From Luidia sarsii (Eukaryota; Echinodermata; Asteroidea; Paxillosida; Luidiidae): 64,000 nt of DNA. Each line of letters starts with the position of its first letter. The stretch's first letter is position 1. A model generated the notes under the pieces. That model was not told where the DNA came from. It did not search any database and saw nothing but the letters and a program-made list of their open reading frames with translations. Below, piece by piece: positions 38,701 through 48,086 of the stretch. The position numbers were made by a program, and so were the translations under genes. Location of the stretch: contig OX465105.1 of NCBI GenBank assembly GCA_949987565.1, forward strand, positions 20,446,841 to 20,510,840, written 5' to 3'.

Positions 38701-41465
38701 TGGAATGTCGGCCTTCCCAGATAGTCTACTATAAAAGTACTAATCTTTGCTAGGGTGGGGGCGCCAGTCAGAAGCAATTCAACCATTAACTCCTGAACAT
38801 CTCCATGGATCACACCCCATTTTCATTCAGATGCTAAGTTGCTTAATACAACCATTTTGTAAACTTGGCTACAGCAGTTTCGGGATCACACAAAGTGGAT
38901 GCGGCTTTTTCGTTTACATTTTGTATTACAGTATGTAAGGTCCAGCTCCAGCAAGGATAAATTTACACAGTGCTCACATCTTCAAAATGCACAAATGAAA
39001 AGTGGACAAAACTAGCCATGATGTAAAGTTTATGTCCATGTAGTTGCGGTAACTGTAACCCTCATCCTCCCGAAGGTCGGAGACCTGAGTACATCATACA
39101 TGTAATTGTAACATTATTTTTACTAAAAATTAAGACTATCTTTCGGCTTGAACTTTGATGTTATTCACCCTCCAAGCCAATGTTTTCAAAGAACATAAAT
39201 CCATCAAAATTGAACGACTTTTACTTTTCAATTTACACAGACCAACACTGATGTTGGCAAGGGGTCAGTCACCAACTTTAGGCAGCCGACAATTAATTCA
39301 TTGCTCACCCTGCAATGAAAACAATTGCAATTTAATAATTCCAAAAAAAATATATAGTGGCAGGTTGAAAACCACAAATACTGATGAGCACTTTGTTTCA
39401 GAACTTATGCAGTTGGCACATTTGGTGACCGAGTGGTGTCCAATGAGAAGAAAACAGGGTAAACGGTGAGGGGCCTACCGTGAGAGAGTTGTCGGCAGTC
39501 AAAGGCAGCTGCCTCCGCTTGAACTGATACGGGTTGTTCACATCGCACGTCCCAACCTTGGGACACACACCCACCAACTTGGCTAGACCCATGGGCTCCA
39601 TCCAGTAACTCCTTTTCGGTCCAATTCCGTGGGATAAAAGAGAGGGAAGCTTTTATTAAGCACTCGATGCACCGGCCTTTTCGGGCTTATCGCATGACTT
39701 TGAGGCAGTTTTCGTCGACGCTTTCAATGGCCTTACCGGAGTCTGTTTAGTTACGTAGCAAGTTTGCGAAGACTCGGCAGCCTTGAATATTGAATTGTAC
39801 ATGGGTGTCCTGCAACACCTCTACGTGCAACAAGATTCATCCGCCGACGAAATGTAGTGCACGTATTTCCCTTGATTTATCGAATCAGGCAGAATCAATC
39901 TTTTTTTTTCCGTAAAACGTGATCAGTGTAAGTTATGAAGGTATTCTATTCCAACTTTATCAATGTTCGGTGTCTTATAAGATTTACGCGGATTAATTAA
40001 ATTTCATTTACTTTATTATCCGCCGTTGTCGAAGCCGCCATTTTGAAGCAGGTTGCGTGTTTGTTGAATTTTTTTTCTCCAGTAATTTGTTTTGGGTTAC
40101 CTTGTGATTTAGCCTTCTCCAAAGCTGTCTCTCCGGTACGGCTACGGGCAGAGATCCAAGCTAGACGCACGCAAACCACGGCAAAACGGCACTACCACGC
40201 CTGATCCAAGCTGTATCACAGCCTTGTCCAAGGCGGTCTGTCTGGTCTCTGGTACCATGGAGGTAGAGGAGGGCTTCGGGCAGAAATCCAACCCAGACGC
40301 GCATACACATGTGCATGTACTGTACAGTACATGTACTCGTGTACGTGTACTTGTACGCGTAGATTGTACACGTACATGTACATGTGTGTACACTGTACAT
40401 GTAGTACATGTACATGTGTGCAACGGCTCAAGGTCACGGCATGCACGCTGGCCGTGCGTGCCACTGCCATCATCCCACACACAATGTACATGTACATGTA
40501 GTACATGTACTGTACATGTGTATGCACAGCCGTCATGCCTTGGTAGCCCTCGATTTAGATACCGACTTGATCAAGGCTACCTATATAAATTATGATGTTC
40601 GTTGCATCCTGAGTTTTCTAAGGACAATTTCATGCGTTCGATCTCTGAACTAATTCTAGTCTTAACATTATAAGAATTTCAAAAGTTAGAGTGCCTGACG
40701 TATGGGCAAAGAAAACTTTGACTGTACCGGAACTTGAACCCAAGACCTATATTATTAACGTACGTACCAGTGCTCGTCCATCCGGTTGCTGCAAACCGCA
40801 GTCTTACCAATCTGGGAGTTGTGTTGCCTTATTTGTATCAAGTGTTAAAAGTATAACCTCTAGTCTATTACAAAAGTATTAGTATTATTAACGTACTACT
40901 ACTAGTGCTCGTCCATCTGAGCATCCCTTAGATGGTGGCCTCCCAAATAGTCAACTAGTCTTTGCCGGCGTGGGGGCGCCAGTCAGAAGCAATTCACCAA
41001 TTAACTGCCGTATATCTACAGGGATCACACCCCGCTTTCATTCCGGATGCAAACAACCAATATTGCTATAAACCTGGCTACGGCACCTCGTGGATCACAC
41101 AAAGTTGATGCAGCATTTTTCAATTAAAGTCAAACAAACCAAAAGGAAAACCTGACCTATAGGAACTTATGAACAAATTGTAAAATTCAACGTTTTCAAT
41201 TTGTTCAAAAGTTCCCAGTCAGTTTTTCCTTAATTTGACTGACTGAAAACAAAAACTCAGCTAGACACGGTTTCGGCATCTTGGGCACCATCACACGCAC
41301 TCACGATTTCCAGTTCCACTTTGGCGACTCCTCCTGCAGGCTCTTCAGGTGTCGCTTCAGGGTGTCGCTGACGACGGGCGGACCGAAGCGGCTCAGGTTC
41401 CGAAGGGCCCTGGCCGCCGTGCCCGAAGGGCTGTACTCGCTGGAAATCTGGTCCGGATCCGCCAT
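26734..41465 (-). CDS. GGNBP2: Gametogenetin-binding protein 2 (15 coding exons, complete)
   Basis: Minus-strand coding exons: 41305-41465 (ATG at 41463-41465), 39479-39611, 37962-38057, 37239-37351, 35973-36119, 35305-35403, 34560-34670, 33274-33477, 32467-32641, 31782-32078, 30633-30870, 29042-29208, 28121-28186, 27881-27985, 26734-26988 with stop. The sum is 2367 bases, 788 residues; human GGNBP2 is about 700. Phases agree at every junction. Recognisable blocks: LTMVMEL, ESVPCVGCRR, KNKKNRRCLLHSLDNHK, ETYLRKHRFC, then a Cys-rich zone (CGECKTKVMRAY, GYCSALYEGIRCCP), RRERHAKTIDIAQEEVLTCL, MSRLEQVCEE followed by a Lys-rich stretch, SSEVACSEGICNHD, and C-terminal SSDEEPVISAEEI. In vertebrates the protein acts in spermatogenesis and placental development; the biochemical activity is not established. 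The Cys clusters suggest metal binding (inference). Exon 13 (22 residues, donor CAT|gtcaag) is the least certain. Exon 10 has an inserted Gly-rich low-complexity segment, and exon 15 ends in Gln-rich sequence. Confidence 0.95.
27071..27827. repeat. 21-bp minisatellite in GGNBP2 intron 14
   Basis: About 35 units of a 21-bp sequence (cactacttagatgggcaacc plus t). On the gene's own strand it encodes the exact heptapeptide SEVAHLS over 230 codons. Confidence 0.95.
28611..28893 (+). repeat. Two direct copies of the TCCTGCTAGGATCGAAACGT repeat
   Basis: The block gagactggagaggtcctgc followed by taggatcgaaacgt occurs at about 28611 and 28848. Each is followed by matching DNA (gagatttatgtattgcaggt, agtcagtgagcagttt), indicating a segmental duplication of roughly 235 bp including the repeat. 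A third block of the same downstream sequence reaches 29060. Confidence 0.75.
29276..30376. repeat. 19-bp minisatellite in GGNBP2 intron 11
   Basis: Over 50 units of a roughly 19-bp sequence (gcctaggaccttccaggtt). Each unit contains CCTAGG and a small ACCTTCCAGGT dyad. The left part is dominated by ttgtagg variants and the right part by ttccagg, indicating regional homogenisation. Confidence 0.95.
33760..34092. repeat. 124-bp tandem repeat, 2.7 copies
   Basis: The block cccatggcattacagtatcc recurs at about 33788, 33911 and 34034 with high identity, in GGNBP2 intron 7. Confidence 0.9.
35470..35890 (-). mobile_element. tRNA-derived SINE-like repeat
   Basis: On the minus strand the tRNA-like part has a B box ggttcaaatcc (near 35550) and an A box tagctcagtatgg. 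The tail block (caaattgaaaaaaa, ggcaaagaaaa) occurs on both sides, as in a tandem dimer. Confidence 0.7.
36195..37075. repeat. 50-bp minisatellite in GGNBP2 intron 4
   Basis: About 17 units of 50 bp (gaggattgtgaaggattgag, then tttcatgcacaaactcacat). Units alternate between ggcattgtg and ggcagtggg types, a higher-order pattern. The array starts about 75 bp upstream of GGNBP2 exon 5. Confidence 0.95.
37690..37880 (+). mobile_element. tRNA-Ser-like SINE
   Basis: A tRNA-like segment at about 37719-37790: 7-bp acceptor pairing agcttgg/ccaagct, a ggtagtcaagtggtc A-box region, a ctcgaaa loop as in tRNA-Ser(CGA), and a ggttcgaatcc B box. It is followed by gcaaagcactgagcatgcag. A second copy is at 57060-57255. 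The anticodon stem is broken, so it is not a functional tRNA gene. Confidence 0.7.
38560..38935 (-). mobile_element. SINE-like repeat, degenerate tRNA part
   Basis: Shares gactgactgggaac, ggcaaagaaaactttgactg, gggggcgccagtcagaagca and the gatcacacaaagtggatgc body with the 35470 copy. Confidence 0.65.
40290..40530. repeat. TACATG palindromic microsatellite
   Basis: Dense GTACATGTAC-type self-complementary runs in GGNBP2 intron 1. Shorter TACATGTA motifs occur throughout the window. Confidence 0.8.
40705..41245 (-). mobile_element. SINE-like repeat with flanking inverted tail
   Basis: Contains ggcaaagaaaactttgactg, cggaacttgaacccaagac (B box region), gggggcgccagtcagaagca, the body, and then the tail sequence in both orientations at 41160-41230. 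Confidence 0.65.
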
Positions 41466-41830
41466 CGGGATTGCTGTTTCTATCTCTAGTTCTCCCTACT
41501 CTTCGATGACAACTGGAGCTGCAACTCCCGCTTATTCAGCTCGTGTCGGAGAGCCGTCGGCTGAGATTCGCCGAGGATTTTGTTCACTTTTTTTCTTTTT
41601 CTGAGGCACAGGCTTGGGTTTTTTGTTACGGGGGTTGGTTTGCGGAATAGAGGAATGAATGCGCTGCGAAGGAAAGACAGAACGCGCGCGAAAACTGCAC
41701 GGCGCGCGCGTATGGCGTGGGACGCCCGTTGGGAGGGGGGGGAGTGCGCAGGCGCGAGGACCGCGCGTTATACGCGCTCTGCGCACGCGCTGGGCACTAC
41801 CCCAGCCTGTTTGTCGGCGGCGTTTATTCG
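41300..41830. promoter_or_regulatory. CpG-rich island at the GGNBP2 start
   Basis: The first GGNBP2 exon and the roughly 360 bases upstream are dense in CG dinucleotides (runs of gcgcgcg at 41688 and 41703), unlike the AT-rich surroundings. This is consistent with an unmethylated promoter island. Confidence 0.5.
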
Positions 41831-42269
41831 CATCGCAGCCTGAGGTTTTCCGCTGTGGCTGTCCAAAATTCGTGCTTGAAAAGAGACTAGCTCTGCGTTA
41901 CAAGATTATCCAGTGCAGCTGAATATTTAACAGCAGCTAGAGTTTTGCAAATAACAAGCTATCTTTCATGTTTGTGACAAACTACCTCCATGCTCGACTA
42001 CGGGTCATAATTGATTTGGTCGACTCGTGACCCCCGGATTGGACATGTGACGCCGTGCTGTATGTAGGCCTACATCCTTACCATAGCCACCGAGTCTTGC
42101 TGGCAGCGCCAGATGGAGAAACCGCTGGTGTAATGGAACGCTACTTGTGCAATATATATACATGTACATGTATTGGCATAAACATGCCGCAAATCTCATC
42201 ACATTTAGGTCACACATTTCAATCCTAGACTGAATAATCTAATACTGTCATGCTACACTAGGGTATAGC

Positions 42270-42515
42270 CTCAAGGGCCCGATTTCATAGACCTGCTCAA
42301 GCGTGAAAATCTGCTAAGCAGGAAAAGTCTTCCTCGTTCAAACAGCATTACAAACCGCACTGCAATATGGTGCCATTTGCGTTTGACTTATATTCAACTA
42401 CCCTTTAATTTGATAGCATGAAACAACAGGGAAGTGTAGGTTGGGGAGGTGATGCTATGAATTATGACATTTAATTAAGCAGCTCTATGAAAATGACCCC
42501 CAAGTTTCTGCTTTT
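42270..42515. mobile_element. Short MITE-like element
   Basis: The left end gggcccgatttcatagacct is matched imperfectly by the right end agctctatgaaaatgacccc. The block cgtgaaaatctgctaagcag recurs in inverse form near 21640. Confidence 0.5.
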
Positions 42516-43173
42516 GAGAAAGGTCCTCTATTTTCTTCAAATAATTGTGTTATTAGGGTCAAATCAATATTACAGGTCGACACATTTTCCTTGAAAAGCG
42601 TTTATTTATATATTAATCAGTTGTGAAGTCATTGCCCCAAAGTCCCAGACCTTCATGACCAGCCTGTTGATGACTGAATTCAAGTCTGCAAGTTGGCTTC
42701 ACAAAACGCAACTTTTGCTCTGATCAATGTTTTAAAAGCAAGATTTCAAAAAGTCAGTTTGGTGATTTGTGGACTGCTGTTACATCTACATAGGACTTGT
42801 GAACCATACTTAATGGAATAATTTCCTTTAGGGCGGGGAGGGGGGGAGTAACATGAGTTGCAAACTGCTCACTGACTCAAATATCAAAAATGAGAACAGC
42901 CTGATTGTTCAATCCTACCTTGCCTGAAGGTCCTGCTAGGATTGACACATAGAGCCCTCGTAATTGTTTATAAACTTGTCTATTTTTCATTGAAACAGAA
43001 ACAGAAAAGGCATTTTCCCTCGGAACCTTCTCCCCAGGGTGAATGCATCTAGTTGCCTGTACATTGCATCACGTGCCGTGGCCTTCAATGAAATCTCAAA
43101 TTATGTCATAGCCATACCCCAAATAAAGAAAAGGACACCATCATATAAATCATTCGGTTATCAGACCGTAGAC

Positions 43174-43179
43174 TTTATT
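43174..43179 (-). terminator. Candidate RPL6 polyadenylation signal
   Basis: AATAAA on the minus strand, about 220 bases after the RPL6 stop codon, with no nearer match noticed. Confidence 0.5.
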
Positions 43180-43396
43180 TTCCACCTATAGGTTTTACAG
43201 ATTAACACATTTTGACAGGTTATCTGTCTCGAACTGACGTTTTTGCAAGCCCACCAAAAAAAACACACAAATAGCAATTGGGGGCTCTCCTCGCCGGCTG
43301 ATGGGAACGCCAGTGCAGATCTTATTTGATTGACGGTAGTGAAGACGCAGGGGGCAGCTAGTATGTCGTGCTTGAAGAGACGGTTGCCTGGTGCAT

Positions 43397-46300
43397 CTAG
43401 AAGATCATCTTGTGGGGGTACTGCTTGTTGCTCAGGTAGAAGGGCATCTGCAGGTAGTCCTTGAGCAGAGCCTCCTTCTTGATGAGGGGCACCAGCTGTT
43501 TGTCTACCGTCTTCTGGTCCGCCTTGCGCTCCTCGGATACTGTGTACTTCTGCAGAGGGGATGGGGGTGGGAAGAAATCAGAGTTGAGATACGGTGGAAC
43601 AATTTTCAAGGGAGTGCATTTTGATGGCAGTATTGGCACTGGGGATAACAGGGAACAAGCAGGGAGGTAAGTGACCGACAAATTGTGCGACTGCGAGTGA
43701 CCGCTTATGCGACCGCGAGATTCACGGCAGGGGTTCAGGCGCCCTTCAGTTTTTTGGGTTTTAACAGATAAAACGAGCAGTTTGAGATACCTATTTGACA
43801 TAATCCCCCCCAACCCCCCCCCCCCCAAATCCAAAGTCTTACATTCCTGAACAAGAAAACAGATGGTACTTTTGATTAGCTTATGCGGGTCTACCCTGAT
43901 TAGCCATGGTTGACAAGCATGAGAGCAGGGTCACTCTGGGGTGATCAGGGTCGATCCGGGTTGACCAGGGTCGATCTGGGGTGACCAGGGTAACTCCGGG
44001 GTGACCAGGGTCTACTCAAGGAGGCTAATCAAATGCACTCAGTGCTACAAATGATCACAGGGTGCATTTTGACTGTCATCACCCAGCATTAGTTAAATTG
44101 TCGCTCCACTGAGATTCCATCGAGTTACACCGGGCGAGGCAGGTCATTAACTACCACAGCATTTTAGTGAAGCAGGAACGGCACAACCATCTCCTGCCAA
44201 GGACTGCCGGTTCCGAATCGCTCCCGGAGCACTCAATGGACAGAGAAGCCGTCGCCAATGAAAGTTTCCGTTCATTCTCAACGCCAACGACCGTACCTCC
44301 TTCTCGGTGTCAAAGATCTCGCCCTCCTGGTTGCGCGGCTTCTTCAGCTTCTTGCGGCGGAAGTACTCGTCGTTGACCCTCTTGGGGACCTTGACGGTGG
44401 CAATGTCCAGCTTGGTCTTGGTGGCGATGACGTAGATCTGGTTGATGCGGCGCATGGGCACGCCGTTCACCTTCATTGGACCTTTTTTTTCAGGGAAGGA
44501 AGGAGGGTGGATTTTTGGAGTTTAGTGAGGGTCAACGGAAAAAAGATGACGGTAAATTTGACCGAAACGGTGTGTCACGATCCTAGGCAGCGTTTCTTCT
44601 CTGTGTTAAAAACCGGAGTGGTTAAGATGGGAACTCAAAATTCCCATTGGCTAAATGAACCGAGGACAGTGACTTCAGTTTTGTTTCCATTGTAAGCAGG
44701 CAAATGGCTCATACATAAAGAGCAGCTTATTCTGATGTTGAAACTGCTTTATCAACTTAAAAAGGAATGAAACCCAGAGAAAAATGTTGGCTTATCTGAT
44801 TGGGTGTTAAAAACAACCTACAATTACCTATGTGCTACTCACCTACGAGTTTCATAAAGAGGGAAAAATCATGGAATTCTGTGGTGGAATTCGCGTTCCC
44901 GCTAACTGCCATCTTTTAGAATGGCCCGCCAGTCACTGCAGGGGGTATGACATCGCAATGAAAAACTCCCGCATGGGCCCGGATGGATATACCCCTACTA
45001 CATGAATATATACCGTACGATGGTGTACTGCCATTTGGAACAAAATTGGACCCGGACTTAAACCCGAGGCCTCTGAATCTGAATCAAGGGCTCAATTTGG
45101 CCCAACACTCTCTGGCATCTTTGCTTGCCCCCCTCCCCCCGAGGGTTTTCTCGGCTCACCATTGATGAGGAGGAGACCAGAGGCCAGCTGCTTGAGGAAG
45201 AGGACTCGCCGGCCCTTGTAGGGCCCACGCAGGAGGATGAGCACAGTGCCCGGGGTCAGGCTCTTCCTCAGCTTGCGCCTGTGCTGGCTGAAGGGCTTCT
45301 TGCGGCTGTTCAGCTTCCGGGGCAGTTCCTCGGTAGGGTAGTAGCGGGGCTGAGAGATTCAAGCACAGTTGGAGGAGGAGAGGGTGTGATTTGGATCAGA
45401 AGAATACTGAGAAGATTGTATCAGCGATAAGTTTAAGTTCATGCAAGAAGGCATTTTTGAAATTGTGAAAAAGAGTAAAGTATAAATTGGAAGAGGTCCT
45501 TCTAAATTTGGCAGGACTTTGTCCGCTCACGTGCGGCTCCCAAAGCAGACGATATCCCGAACGTCAAATTTTTGGCCTATCCTCTCTTCCAATCACCATG
45601 TTGGTTTCGTAGCGACTGCGCGACGAAGCGAGCGTTGGTGCAGCAAACAGTCGTAGTGTCATGGAAATTAGGCTCGTACAACAACTTAAAACGAGTCAAA
45701 CTTAATATTAAACGCATCGCCCCTACGACGTGCTTTATGAAATGGATCACACAACGCGTCGCAGCTGCGATGCATCGCAGGGATGCGATGCGTCATAAGT
45801 CTGCGATGCGTCGTAAGTTAAGAAGAATTTTATGAAATCTGCCCCTGGGGAAACCCTGTCCCGGGTTGTCCTGTGGTAAGGAGCTTTCACATCAGTATAC
45901 CGCTGCTCCTTAGTCTCTCTGTGGCACTACTCACCAGACGGCGCACACGGACCAGACGCTTGCCACCGTTCTTCTCTCCGCCAATCTCCTTCTCCACCAT
46001 CGCTGCCGGCCTCTTCCTCTCCTTCTTGACGACAACCTGCCACAGGGGGAGAAATCGACAAGAGCGCACAGATTGGGTTTGAGATTGGAGATCGTTTATC
46101 GGCGATTGGGGATCACTTGACAACAGTGAGAAATTCTTCTCTGGCCCCTGCTCCAGAAAGGTAACAGCTCATTCCCCCCCAGTCATGATAGTTGATACTG
46201 GCCAGGAAGTGAGAAAGAGTGGACATCGTCAGACAACACAGAATTGGGAATGATTATTTAGAGATTTCTAAGCAAAAGAGTGAGAAAACCAAACAGGCTC

Positions 46301-47073
46301 TTGCTTTGAAAATAACTGATTTCAAAGAGCCTTTTTTTCTTTCTCACAGCATGCCCTTGTTTCAGTAACCACATGAATAGATGGAAGTCAATGAAAAAAA
46401 TTCATGTCATGGCAAAAGTCCAGTATATTGACAACAGAAACCCCAAATGCATGTGGCATGCGGTGTGCGCATGAAGCTAGCGACGTGCTGTGGACGCATT
46501 GGACGCGCTTGCTTCATGAGCGCACCGAGTTTGCCATCTAACCACCAAGGGATTTTCTACAGATTTCTCCGAAACTACACACCCAACGTTCCGACAAAAA
46601 AATATATTTTGTTGCTTGTATCAAGACGAAAACTCTAGGTGTGAGTTTCGTTTCTGAACTCCATCTGGGTTTTGGAGAAAAAAAATTAACAATTCACGAA
46701 GTTATGTGCCTCGCTTTAGAGTTGTGCAATAATAATATGGCAAGTTTGTCGAGTTTGAGTTTGTTTATAGTACCCATGATGCTTTGCGAATGTCGTAAAG
46801 GTTTATTACAATTTACATAGATGTTTCAATAGAGCTCGTTCCCATGTTCGTTCTGCCCGATGGGCCTTTGACAGTAACAAGGCCGACAATCCAACGTGTG
46901 GCTCGGGGGGGGGGGGGGGATATCAGTGGTGGGGGAGAACTTACATGCTTCTTCTTGTAGCGAGCAGCTCTAGCATACATCTGCGAGCGACTGTAACGGG
47001 GAACTCCCCCAGTCAGAAACTTCTGCCTGGAGCAGTGGGGCTTGCCCTTCTTCACTACCTTCTCGTCCCCCAT
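43397..47073 (-). CDS. RPL6: 60S ribosomal protein L6 (eL6), complete
   Basis: Five minus-strand coding exons: 46945-47073, 45935-46036, 45160-45349, 44297-44481, 43397-43549. Total 759 bases, 252 residues. Phases are 0, 0, 1, 0 and all junctions are GT-AG. The N terminus is basic (GKPHCSRQ, then [19 protein letters not shown]). The conserved L6e body begins [13 protein letters not shown]; a KOW-type segment follows ([30 protein letters not shown]), then [16 protein letters not shown], and the protein ends YPHKMIF. These blocks match eL6 of the large ribosomal subunit across animals. An acceptor (ttatcag) lies one base before the ATG, so a 5'UTR exon probably lies upstream. It faces INO80E head-to-head and sits 1.9 kb upstream of the GGNBP2 start on the same strand. 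Confidence 0.97.
43915..44020. repeat. GGGGTGACCAGGGT minisatellite
   Basis: About five degenerate units of 18-20 bp in RPL6 intron 4. Confidence 0.75.
44034..44093 (-). ncRNA. Possible C/D box snoRNA in RPL6 intron 4
   Basis: The minus strand reads aatgc, then GTGATGA (C box), about 35 nt, CTGA (D box), then gcatt, which pairs with the start to make a 5-bp terminal stem. Ribosomal protein introns commonly host such RNAs. At 59 nt it is short, and no clear C'/D' pair or rRNA target was identified. Confidence 0.3.
44757..45035. mobile_element. Rearranged relative of the 8905 element
   Basis: Shares ggaatgaaacccagagaaaa and the next 70 bp with the left end at 8905. It then continues with the right-end portion in inverse orientation (gaattcgcgttcccgc, cgggcccatgcgggag complement) and finally cgatggtgtactgcca, the THAP start. 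It lies in RPL6 intron 3. Confidence 0.7.
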
Positions 47074-48086
47074 GCTGATAAATAAGACAAGGGAAGAAGA
47101 TTTGACAGTCAAGTACCACAGAAGACTAAGGACGGTAAAACGAGTCACATGTACGTTAAGTTAGGCTAGGCCTAAATTAAAGCCATTTTTGTCATGTTAG
47201 TGTTTTGACTTGAGTTTGAGACTTGAGTTTGACTAGTTTCTTGAAAGTAGAAAGGGACAGGTGGAAGCGAAAATGCATTATGCAGTAAGATTTTATGTTG
47301 ATCCCCAAAAAGATCAAACTACCAAATGGTATTTAAAGCAGCCTGTCGTATGTAAACCATATCTAAAACGATAAATTTAGCCCACGTTTCGATCGCACAC
47401 TGCCACAGTTTGGCTACACAGTACACGTACTGTATGTCTCTTCGTGCAACGACATTGCACGTAATGCCCCTCAACGAAACCATCATTTATCGAACAATTT
47501 TTTCCCGTCTATCAAGCGTTTAATCGAATAAATAAGATGTTTGCCTGAACCCCCGATTCTAAATGTTACAAAGTACATCGGTCCCTTTCACTGATGATTT
47601 CGGAATAAAGTTGATTTTCCCCGATAATAAAACGAAGAGCAAGAAGGGCTTCTCACATTTTTCCCGTTTTGGATGAAAAGAGGCCGGGTACCAGTACTCT
47701 GTGGACGATATTGACTTGACTTATCACGAGCACCAGCGAACGTAAGCGCCAGTCTATAGTAGCCGCGCTTCAAGTGAGTTATCGCCCCATATTATCTCGC
47801 ACCACTGTGGATTTTACATACAATAAGGGGCAAATAGTGTGGGGCGAATTGACCACGTATGTGTCTAGCTCCCTGTCTACACAAACTACACAATAGCTTT
47901 GCCAGCATAACACATGTACAGTGAACTGTGCGCTTGACTGCTTAGCCGCATTCCCCGTTTATAATGTACACACTGTACATAATTTGAAATTATGTCAGTA
48001 CATGTGCATGCACATAATATTTTTAACTCTCACTTAGTAAACAAACGTCAAATTATACCCCGAGAGCGCATTTCGTGAATTTCAGA
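47074..48086. promoter_or_regulatory. Divergent RPL6/INO80E intergenic region
   Basis: About 1 kb separates the start codons of two housekeeping genes pointing away from each other. No TATA box was identified. This is inferred as a bidirectional promoter region from gene arrangement only; a non-coding 5' exon of RPL6 probably lies within it. Confidence 0.5.

Larger units (their letters stand above)
41466..43396. other. GGNBP2-RPL6 intergenic region
   Basis: Contains the GGNBP2 CpG-rich upstream DNA, a MITE-like repeat at 42270-42515 (gatttcatagacctgct and agcagctctatgaaaa ends), a trace of the GAAACGTC repeat at 42920, and the probable RPL6 3'UTR from 43170. Confidence 0.55.

Noticed and set aside
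40290..40530. Replication origin or regulatory palindrome cluster
   Set aside because: TACATG runs occur throughout the window as simple repeats; nothing specific supports an origin.
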